A stretch of 64,000 nt of DNA from positions 1,339,001 through 1,403,000 of the forward strand of contig BRXU01000023.1 of the NCBI GenBank assembly GCA_030267565.1, in the 5' to 3' direction. The stretch is from Pleodorina starrii (Eukaryota > Chlorophyta > Chlorophyceae > Chlamydomonadales > Volvocaceae). A program made the position numbers and the translations under genes. Of the stretch, positions 1-9,500 are shown in pieces. The first letter of the stretch is position 1, and every line of letters starts with the position of its first letter. Below the pieces are notes generated by a model. It had not been told where the DNA came from and did not search any database. It was given only the letters and a program-made list of their open reading frames with translations.

Positions 1-72
1 GCCTCTCGACACCCACGCCTTGCTTCTCACCCTCTACCCTACCTCGCCCGCGCTCCTCTTCGTCTCCAATAG

Positions 73-1442
73 TGCGTATGAGGCTATGGTTCTGGCCACC
101 GACGCCGACGCCGAGGCGCTCGCCAAGCGGGTTTCGGAGCTGACCGGCGGCCGCGGCGCGTGGGGCGCGCTCGACTCCATCGCCGGCTCGTCGCCGGCCC
201 GGATCGCGCCTGCCGTACGAGTGGGCGGATCCATCATTGTGTACGGCGCCATGAGCGGCGCCAACATCGAGTGGAATGTGGTCCAGGGGCTGTTCCGCCA
301 GGTGGCGCTCAAGGTACGACAGGGGGGCGACTGACCGACCCATGGGCCGATGCTGCTGGCTGAACTGACCGACCCATGGGCCAATGCTGCTGGCTCAACT
401 GACCGACCCATGGGCCAATGCTGCTGGATCAACTGACCGACCCATGGGCCAATGCTGCTGGATCAACTGACCGACCCATGGGCCAATGCTGCTGGCTCAA
501 CTGACCGACCCATGGGCCAATGCTGCTGGATCAACTGACCGACCCATGGGCCAATGCTGCTGGCTCAACTGACCGACCCATGGGCCAATGCTGCTGGCTC
601 AACTGACCGACCCATGGGCCAATGCTGCTGGGTCAACTGACCGACCCATGGGCCAATGCTGCTGGATCAACTGACCGACCCATGGGCCAATGCTGCTGGG
701 TCAACTGACCGACCCATGGGCCAATGCTGCTGGGTCAACTGACCGACCCATGGGCCAATGCTGCTGGATCAACTGACCGACCCATGGGCCAATGCTGCTG
801 GGTCAACTGACCGACCCATGGGCCAATGCTGCTGGGTCAACTGACCGACCCATGGGGGCTTCAGTTCCCTTGCTGATACATGAGGGGCCTTTTCCTTGGG
901 GTTCATTAGTCCATGGTGGCGGTCTCACTTCACATCTCTCCGCCTCGGGTGCTGAAGCCCACGATTGCCTTCCTACCCCCGCCTCCTCCGCGCCTCCTCC
1001 CCACCATACCCACTTCCCTCCTTCCTCAGGGTTTCTGGCTGGTTCCCTGGCTCGCCTCCAAGTCGGCGGAGGAGCAGCGGGCGGTGTTGGCGGAGGTGCT
1101 GGAGCACATGCGCTCGGGGCTGCTGCCGCCAATGAAGAGTGAGGCAGGGGGAACGGGAGGTGTATAGGGGGGTAACGGGGTGACCAGGCAAGTGAGGGGC
1201 GAAACGGAGATCGGGGGACCCTTACAAACCCTGAAATCGGAGCCCCAGGTGTGCTCCGTCTGCATCGACTGACTTGCTCCGGGTGGGCTCGTCGCCCCCT
1301 TAACCCTCCGACCCCTGGCCCCCCAACCCCCTGATCCCCCGACACCCGCGCAGCCGACGTGCGGCCGTTGGAGGAGGCCGCTGCGGCGCTCCGAGACCAG
1401 GCCATTGAGGGCCGCCCCGCCAAGATCGTGCTGCGGAGCTGA
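73..1442 (+). CDS. 2-enoyl thioester reductase (MECR/ETR-like, MDR superfamily), copy A, 5' partial
   Basis: Three C-terminal exons are visible at 73-313, 1030-1138 and 1354-1442 (TGA); the 5' part lies before the window. Phases join (phase 2 into the first exon, then 0, then 1). The first exon encodes the end of the NAD(P)H-binding fold, with GGRGAWGALDSIAG and a VGGSIIVYGAMSG strand. The second has GFWLVPW, matching the RGFWLxxW signature of mitochondrial enoyl reductases, and the last has the family tail PLEEAAAALRD...AKIVL. The family reduces trans-2-enoyl thioesters with NADPH in organellar type II fatty acid synthesis; that role here is inferred. Intron 1 contains a 34-bp minisatellite. 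A second copy follows about 3.3 kb downstream with nearly identical exons. A TGTAA lies 247 bp after the stop. Confidence 0.8.
331..856. repeat. 34-bp minisatellite, 15 units plus a partial, intronic
   Basis: The unit starts CTGACCGACCCATGGGCCAA and continues TGCTGCTGG-(a/c/g)TCAA. Unit starts fall exactly every 34 bp from 331 to 841 with only single-base variants, so it is homogeneous and probably recently expanded. It sits in the intron between the first two visible exons of reductase copy A. The matching intron of copy B has only two diverged units (about 3621-3680). Confidence 0.97.
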
Positions 1443-2418
1443 GGCAGAGACACGCAACGCCGCCCGCGTAGGGCGGTTGCCAGGTGTACACAACGTCGTG
1501 ATGTGGCCGTGCGCTGCGACACCGTGCGACACCGCCATTGAAGCGGTGTATTTCAATTTCATGCGCCTGGACCGCCGGGGCTGGTCGGAAGCTGGGGTCT
1601 GGATCGTATACTGATGATAAGTAATCGCTTGCGAATACGATGATCAAGAAGTGGGAGGCGGAGGTATAATCGCTTGCGAGTACGGTACTGTAATGAAATG
1701 TGGTAAGCGGAGGTGGGGAACGTGCGGGGCGGCAAAAATGCAGTCGGCCAGCCACAGCGGGTGGCGCGGCGTGGCGTGGGCGGATGGATGGGGGTTCCGA
1801 CGCGAGGCGGGGCGGGGCGAGCTCCTCTCCCCTTTTCCTTTCCTGCGTGTTACGGTAGCTGCTGCTTGCCAGCTCCTTTGTAAGATTGTAAGACACGCAT
1901 GCACGTACATCCGATACACGCAAAGAAATCCCGCGAGGTCGCGCCGCAACATCAGCGCTGCGCGCGCGGCGATATGTCACATTAGGTGTCTGCTGGTACG
2001 GCAGCATCCATCCCGAATCTTGGGCCGGCAGCGATGACGGCATCCGCGGTCACAGCCGTAAAAGTCCCCGCATGCCGTGCATAATAGGACGGCGATATTC
2101 CGATTTGTTGCCCGTCATACGAAAAAAGTCGATTGATGAGGTCACCGCCGTCAACCCGGCAGCCACAAAACACCAACAATGCAGTCTACACGGCCCGGTC
2201 CACACGATTCAATCCGTGTCACGCTTATTGGGGACAATAAATAACAGACAAGGCGGTTTCGCTTCCACCACCCCGCCCTCCCGCGCCGTCTCCGTCTCCG
2301 TCCCTTCGCTGCAGTATCTCTTTTCTTACCCCCCTGCGGTTTCGCATTGCACTCTAAAGGCAGCCCTTCACCCCGACCTCCCCCTTCACCCCGACCTCCC
2401 CTTCACCCTGGCGCGCAG
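1443..2418. other. Spacer between the two reductase copies
   Basis: No convincing exon was found. It holds the probable 3' UTR of copy A and, at 2284-2329, a copy of the intronic CCGCTGCGGTATCTT-type module, suggesting that the 3' end of this spacer is intron-like. A weak stretch at about 2037-2180 could be a decayed N-terminal exon of copy B: with one frameshift it reads RRYSD...DEVTAVNPA, reminiscent of an MDR N-terminus. Confidence 0.6.
1689..1693 (+). terminator. Candidate poly(A) signal TGTAA for reductase copy A
   Basis: TGTAA is the usual volvocine polyadenylation signal. This one lies 247 bp downstream of the copy A stop codon, a normal 3' UTR distance. The motif is short, so chance occurrence is possible. 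Confidence 0.45.
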
Positions 2419-4795
2419 GCATGGGCGAGGTGGTTTCCCTTGGCCCCGACACCAGCGGCCGCCTGGCCCCTGGCACCCGTGTGGTTGCCACCCAGTGGCG
2501 CTGCGCCTCCGAGGGTGTTGGCACGTGGCAGCAGTACGTGGTGGCTCCCGAGGAGGACCTGGTGCCCGTGCCGGACGACCTGCCGGACGAGGCGGCGTGC
2601 CAGGCGCTCATCAACCCCGTGCCGGTGATCGGAATGCTGCAGGAACTGGACGTGCCCAAGGGTAGGGGGGTAGGGGGTTTGTGGGGGGAAGGCGGGAGGG
2701 GAGACGCGAGGCGAGGCACAGAGTACGAAAGCATCACAGCACCTGACACCGTTGTGCGAATTACACCCACCCCAACACCATCACCACCACCACCACCACC
2801 ACCACCACCACCACCACCACCAAAACCGCTGCTGCTGCTGCCGCTGCTGCTGCTGCTGCTGCTGCTGCTGCAGACGACTACATTATCGTCACCGCCGCCG
2901 GTTCGGCCCTGGGTCACATGGCCATTCGCTACGCCAAGTCCCGGGACATTCGGGTGGTGGCCACCTGCCGGCGGGCGGAGCAGGTGCAGGAGCTCAAGGA
3001 CGCGGGGTGAGCGCCGGGGTGGCCTGGGGTGGGTGCAAAGATAAGCAGCGTTGGGGAGGGAAGGGAGGGAGGCTGGCGAGAGAGGAGAGGAGGGAGGGAG
3101 GGAGGAAGGAAGGAAAGGGCAGGGTCCTGGAGGGTTCAGCTGTTTGGGTCGGATTGGGTTGTGTTGGGTTTGGGCTTTGGGTTGGAGGGAAGGTGGACGG
3201 GCACGCCACCTTCCCTCCATAGACAACGGGACCTTCCCGTTGTCTATTCACCTTTGCAGGTCTGGTCTACCGTATTCTCCCTGCCCCCTCAACACACACG
3301 CCTTGCTTCTTAGCCTTTACCCTACCTCGCCCGCGCTCCTCTTTATCTCCAATAGGGCGTATGAGGCTATGGTTCTGGCCACCGACGCGGATGCGGAGGC
3401 GCTCGCCAAGCGGGTTTCGGAGCTGACCGGCGGCCGCGGCGCGTGGGGCGCGCTCGACTCGATCGCCGGCTCGTCGCCGGCCCGGATCGCGCCCGCCATA
3501 CGAGTGGGCGGATCCATTATTGTGTACGGCGCCATGGGCGGCGCCAACATCGAGTGGAATGTGGTCCAGGGGCTGTTCCGCCAGGTGGCGCTCAAGGTAC
3601 GGCAGGAGGGCTGACACGTTGACTGACCGACCCATGGGTCAATCCTGCTGGGACACCGACCGACCCACGGGTCAATGATGGTGGGATGGGCGGCAGCGGC
3701 GGTGGCGCTGCTGCCGCCAAGGGACGAACCCGCGCAGCACTTGTGTCCTGAGCCTTACGTGCTCAACGTCTGTCTGCCGGTACGTGGGGTTCACGCTACC
3801 GCATCTGTCGTACTACATACCGTACGTGATAACACGCGGAAACGCCACTTCACTCTTTTCCCCCTTTCGCGCCTTAGGCCAGGTACCTTCCTTCCCTCTT
3901 GTTCGTCCTCTCCCACACCACAACACCGCGAACTCACACCCACGCCCCCTCGCGCCCGCCTTTTGCTGCACCCTACTGACTGCTTCCTTCTCCACCTCCT
4001 CCCCACCTCCTCCCCACCCACACCCCCGCCTCCTCCCCTCCCACCACTCCTCCCCGCCTCCTCCCCACCATACCCCGCCCCCCACCTCCCTCGCTGGCTC
4101 TCTCAGGGTTTCTGGCTGGTTCCCTGGCTCGCCTCCAAGTCGGCGGAGGAGCAGCGGGCGGTGTTGGCGGAGGTGCTGGAGCACATGCGCTCGGGGCTGC
4201 TGCCGCCAATGAAGAGTGAGAGGCTGAGCTGGGCTGAGAGACTGGGGGGTAACGGGAGGTGTAAAGGGGGGTAACGGGGTGTTACCCCAGGCGAGTGAGG
4301 AAGGGGTAACGGGAGGTGTATACAAAACGATGCCGCAGCGGAGGGACGTACCTGTAACGGGGGGTTGTGTAGGGGGGGGGGGGGCTGTGTTGAGGAGAGT
4401 GAGGAGCGTTGAAGGAAATCATAAGGGGGAGACGGGGGAAGAGGCGGGAGCGCGGGACGGGGTGGTTTCTGGAGACGTGGTACCGTAGTAAGTTCCGAAC
4501 AGCGTCCTCTGCCTTGCTCTTACCCCGCTGCCACCCTCTTCCAGTCCTTCGGCGCTGCCCTGGCCGCTTCGACGCGGGTTACCGCCACGGTACTGTACTG
4601 CCATTAATACGATAATACCCCCCGACGTCCCATTCCCGCGTTTCCGCCCGCACTCCATTCACTCCATCCGGTCGGTCGATCGATGTCGACGTCATCTGCC
4701 GGACAGCCGACGTGCGGCCGCTGGAGCAGGCGGCGGCGGCGCTCCGAGACCAGGCCACCGTCGGCCGTACCTCCAAGATCGTACTGCAGGGCTGA
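2419..4795 (+). CDS. 2-enoyl thioester reductase (MECR/ETR-like), copy B, lacking N-terminal exons
   Basis: Exons: 2419-2661, 2874-3006, 3356-3596, 4107-4215 and 4707-4795 (TGA), all GT-AG with continuous phase. Order along the protein: MGEVVSLGPDTSG...GTRVV (end of the catalytic GroES-like fold), GTWQQYVV, then the nucleotide-binding fold (IIVTAAGSALGHMAIRYAK, RVVATCRRAEQ), GFWLVPW, and the C-terminal helix. The first exon starts behind a good acceptor in phase 1, so it expects an upstream exon ending in G. None is evident in the spacer, and about 70 N-terminal residues of a normal 330-350-residue family member are missing. It could start at the in-frame ATG 2421 (270 aa), be a pseudogene, or use a missed exon. 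The last exon differs from copy A in several residues. Confidence 0.75.
2776..2873. repeat. Trinucleotide tracts (ACC)n then (CTG)n
   Basis: An ACC/CAC run at about 2776-2822 is followed by a CTG run at about 2826-2872. The CTG run ends exactly at the acceptor CTGCAG of the exon starting at 2874, so the microsatellite forms the 3' end of the intron. Confidence 0.9.
3184..3247. repeat. Two adjacent perfect 13-bp hairpins in an intron
   Basis: Hairpin 1 has arms 3184-3196 (GGAGGGAAGGTGG) and 3206-3218. Hairpin 2 has arms 3219-3231 (ATAGACAACGGGA) and 3235-3247 with a 3-base loop. They abut without a gap in the intron of reductase copy B. Copy A is cut before the corresponding region. Confidence 0.9.
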
Positions 4796-6551
4796 TGCCG
4801 TACATACAGCAGTAGCCGGGTCCGGAGGAGGGGAGAGGCCACCAGCACGTGTCTGCAACCCTACCAGGACCAGAAACGCAGCGACCGCGTAGCCTTGGGG
4901 GGTAAAAAATGATACCCCCGTAGCCTTGGGGGGGAGGGGGAAGGGGGGAGGGTCGCTCCGAGTGAGCAGCGGAGGGACTGCTACCGTACACACGGCGCGT
5001 GTGTGCAGGCCAGGGGGCCAGTTAGGCAAGCCAGCCAGCCATCCAGGCAGGCAGGCCAGGGGGCCAGCCAAACCAGTCAGCCCAGCCAGCCAACTAGGCA
5101 GTCCCTCGACGCCAGCTATTGGGGCCGTGCGCGCATCTCCTCTCCCTGCTGGGCGGTCTCAGGCGCGAATGAATGAACCGTTTTACAGTTTTGACAGTTG
5201 GGGACCCAGAAGGATCACCGGCGGCTTGCCTCAACAGCTCACACAACCAGCCGCATACGCCGTGTGTCGTCTGGATGGTCTGGAACTGTGGACTCCCATC
5301 AGGGTCAGTGGTAGTCCACATCACCGGATGGAGACTGCTGGTGCAGAAGCCTTGCCTTCCGCGTCCAGGCATCAAGTCCAAACGCAGGGAAATACGGGAT
5401 TATGGTGGTGGTTGTGGTGGGGGTGGTGGGGGTGGTGGGGGTGATGAGTGTAATGCAAGATGGTGGGTGGAGAGGAATGAGACAAAGGCGGGTCTGTGCC
5501 GTTACCTGTACAGATAATTTGTTGGTGCCCCGGGTGTGCGCGCTTGGTGGTTGACCGGTTGGCTAGCGGAAGCATCATTTGCGGAGTGCGATAAAGCAAA
5601 GTTGGGAAATTTCCCCCACAAGGAGGAAGTTCTGCAGCTAATAGACTGCCAAAGCTCATGGGTCCGGGTCAGAGCTCAGCCAGGCTCAGCCCCGGATACA
5701 GTAACGTCGGCCGTGTACCGGACAGCGATGAGCGTTAACGACACACGGCGTCGGCCATTTGGTCCAGCGGGTACCAACTTGTACTCTTGCACAGCGATCA
5801 TGGCAGCAGCTCTTCTGAGTGAGAAAAACATGTTCTGAGGAATACGGGTACGCAGACCGTCCAAGTCCCACAGATCGCACTTTTTTCAGCTTTCACATTT
5901 AATTTGCGTCGAGGAGAGAAATATAAGGCTATGAACAGGTCAGCAGACACGATACAAAAAGGCCTGGAGCTTTGAAGTTCCCGCCGTAAAGTTCTCATAA
6001 ACACGGTACGAAGCAGGTGGGGAAAGAGTATGATACAGCACGCGAGGCGCGAGCCGTAGCCAAGCCGTAGTATAACGTGCTACATATGTGCAGTGCCAGC
6101 TTGACTAAAGAAAATTGCCTGGTCTTTAGCCGCTTTAGTACAGTCGAGTCGCTGTCCTTGCACCAGAAGCTATGAAATGGCCAGCTTCTAGGAGGATACC
6201 TGCCATGAAGATCATGCACGTCGATATGCTGGCGCGGAGCAAGGATGCCAAGGATGCCCGTCCGACCTAAGATATGACCGTACGGATACATAGCTCGTGT
6301 CGCTTTCGGCGCTCGAACGAGTAGGATCTTACGTCGTCGCGGACCTGTATTGGTTTGAAGCTAGGGCCGTGGCTGCAGGCGCTAAAACCAAGAAGCTGTT
6401 ATGGTAACCCTGGGTTAACCACTTGCTTCGCTTCATCCGTCCACGGCCCCATCAGCTGTGACGCTCTTGCCAAGCATGTCGATATCGGGAGCTCAAGCAG
6501 CAACCTGACTTGCCGGTCGGAAGTTTACTTCGTTGGCAAAAAACGTGCAGC
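4796..6551. other. Intergenic region between reductase copy B and the ankyrin gene
   Basis: No supported gene. It contains a CCAGCCAGCC/GGCAGGCAGG repetitive stretch (about 5015-5100), a GGTGGTGGGG run (5404-5440), and a TGTAA at 5449-5453 that might end copy B. GC drops from about 5.55 kb on, as it does before other gene starts here, so the ankyrin promoter probably lies in the last kilobase. Short open frames on both strands at 5536-5880 have no recognisable features. Confidence 0.6.
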
Positions 6552-9500
6552 ATGGCTGACGGAGCGAACAAGCGCGGCAGGGATTGCTCTCTGCAAAAGA
6601 GCTGCGATGTGGAGATCACCTTGGACCAGGACGATGCCAGACTCGGTGAAGAACCGCATATCCGCTCCGACGCCGTGACATCGCCGGCCGGGAGCCCCAA
6701 TCGTCCCACGATGGCTGAGGCGCCAGGCGCGCCGGTGGCCTACGTGCGGAGCCCACGCACCCGGAGAGCTCCCCTAGGGCTTCCCAGCGGCGGCTTGGTC
6801 TGCCCGCGTCGCCCGCCGCGCAGCTCCGCAGGCGGCCGTCCCTTCCTCTCGAGCCCCAAGCTGCACGCCGTCGAGCTCAAAATCGAGGGACCCCACCTGT
6901 GCGACCTTCCCCAGGCAAGTTTCCTCTCCTGCAACCCGACCCACATGTGTGCGACCTGCCTCTCGCAACCCTCCCACACCAAACCGGCGTTACCGGCCCG
7001 CCGGAAGCTCGCCTCGGCGCACTCATGTAACACCCCGCCCCACACTATCGTGCCGTGGCCCACATCCCTCTGCACGACGACCCCAGCCAGCACCTTCCCT
7101 TCCCAGGACCACGCCATCCCTCAGGCGGTATAGCAGGCTGTCGGGGACTTCCGTACACCTGCCTACCCCACCCCGGTCCTCAACCTGACCCAACGCCCCC
7201 GACCCCTGTCCCTATGCCCCGCCCATGTGCCACCCCCCTCCCCCACGGCCCTGCGCTCTGCCCCTCCGCAGGACTTCGCGGCCCGGCTGCGCACCTTCCT
7301 GAGCGATACCCTAGCGATGCCCCCGCTCCACATTGCAGTGGGTCAAGGCTGTATTCACCTGGTGGTACTGCTGCTGGAGCTGGGACGCGGCGCCGCCGTC
7401 ACGGGGCCCGCCGCCAGGCGCCTCCGCCGCCGCTGCGGCGGCGGCGGGGGCGGCGGCTCCGCCGCCGACGCGGTGCCCGCGCGCCTGCTGACGTTCATGC
7501 GGGAGGTGCTGCCAGGCGGCGGCGCCGCCGGTGCCCCGGGCCACGTGACTGTACGACACAACCATCGGACGTACGATCTTGACGGAAGCGACGCCGCGGC
7601 AGCGGCGGCGGCGGAGGTGGAGCAGCAGGGCGGGCTGCAGGACGCCGCTGGGCCCCCAACGGCTGCGGCGCGGACTTCGCAGCCGGACCCGGCATCTGAC
7701 GGCGACTGTGACGCCGCGGCGGCGGCGGCAGCGACCGTCGCCGCCGCCGTTGCCGCAGGCGGGAATTCCAGCGCGGCGTCTGCGGCCGCCCTCGCGCTCG
7801 CTTCCGCTGGGGAGAGCTCCGGCGGCACGTGGGGCTCCTCGGGCGCTGGGCCCGCCACGCGCTCCTGGGCTGCTTGGACCGTGTCCCCGGGCCGGCGCGC
7901 CGTGGCGTCCGCCGCCGACAGCAGCCTCTGCACCAGCGGGCCTGGCGTCGCCAGCGCCAGCCATACAACCAGCAGCCCTTGCGGCGGCGGCGCTGCCAGC
8001 GGGGCCGTCGAGGCGCACGTCGGCGCCGACGCCGCCGTCACTGGAGCCCGGTCGAGCCGCGGCTTTGGCGCGGCCTTTCGTGCGGTGGCCGCGCTCGGGT
8101 TCGTGCCCGAAGTGCCGACGGCTGCGGGGCCGCCGCAGCCGCCGCAGGAGCAGCAGCGCGCGGGCGCGCTCTGGGGGCCGCTGCCGCCGCCGCCGCCTTA
8201 TGGCTTGGCGGCTGAGCAGCAGCAGGAGCAGCAGCGGCGAGCGATGCGGCCGCTGCCTGAGCCGGGGCCGGCCGGAAGCACTGCCGGGCATCCGGCCGAG
8301 GCGGCGAGGACACTGAACGTCTCCAGCGAGCGCCTGGACCTGGCGCCTGGGCCTGGCGAAGGTACGAGTGTACGGCAGTCGCGAGTGTCGTACTTGTCTT
8401 GGGCTCGCTTCTCCGCCTCGGGCGCCGAGGCGTCAGGGGCCGCCGCCGTGAAGAGCAAGGGGAGCAGCTTGGCGGACGGCATTGCGCCGGAGGCGCTGGC
8501 GGCGGCGGCGGGCATCGTCGCGGCCGCCGCCGGCGGCGCGCCGGAATCGATGGCGGCGGCGGCGGCGGAGCCGGCAGCTACTGGACAGTTGAGAAGTGCG
8601 GTGGCGCACACCGGGTTGCGCCGCGAGTTCGGAATTGCTGCGAGCCGCCCGCTGGCGGCTGGCGGCGAGGGCCGCGGCGGCGCCGCGTACCTCGCGGCGG
8701 AGCCATCGCGGGAGGGGAGCCTGCGCAGCGGCGGCGATGCCGAGGGGGATCCCGGTGAGCTTCTGCCGCTGAGCGGCGGCGACGACGACGACTGCGGCAC
8801 CTTCAGCGGCGGCGGCGTGGACAGAGAGGACTTGCCTTGCGCAATGGATGGCGAGGCCGCGGCAGCCGCCGCCGGCGGCAGCAGCGGCGGCGGCGGCGGG
8901 CGGGCGCAGCGCACCTCGCCGGCGTGGCGGCAGCCCGCCGTCAGCGCCCGGAGTTCCGCCGGCGGCGCCGGCGTGTACGACGAAACCCTGGCTTTTTCAC
9001 ACGCCACGCTGGGGCCGACGCTGGCGGACCGTCTGGATCCGGCGACCGGGTCGGTCGCGGCCGGGGCCGGCTGGCCGGGTCCCGTATACCCTCCGGCGCC
9101 TCGTAACGCCAGCATCGCCTCGCAGCCCTCCCTGGCGCTGTCCCCCGCCCTGCCCAGCCCCGGCCAGCCGCCAGCGGGCGGACCTTGGCCGCCCAGCTCC
9201 CACACGAACACCAACTCGATCCGAAGCGTCGTCACGTTTCGGCCGCCTGGCGGCGGCGGCGCCGCCGCCGGCGGCAACGCCAGCAGCGGCATCTCCGCCA
9301 GGAGCCTGCTGGGCGGCGGCTCAGGCGGCGGCGGCGGCGGTCTGGATCTCCTGGAGCCGTCGTCGCGCCTGCTCATGCCCCAAGTCCCGCTGGAGTTGGT
9401 TCGATTGCAAAGCCAGTCACACACGCAGCCTGTGGAGCTGCTGAGCCCGGCTGTGGTGGTCTGGCCGCTGGACTCGGCCGGCGCGGCGATCGCCGCCGCC

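Noticed and set aside
331..856. Regular 34-bp array considered as a CRISPR array
   Set aside because: Units are contiguous with no variable spacers, and the array lies in a nuclear gene intron: a minisatellite.
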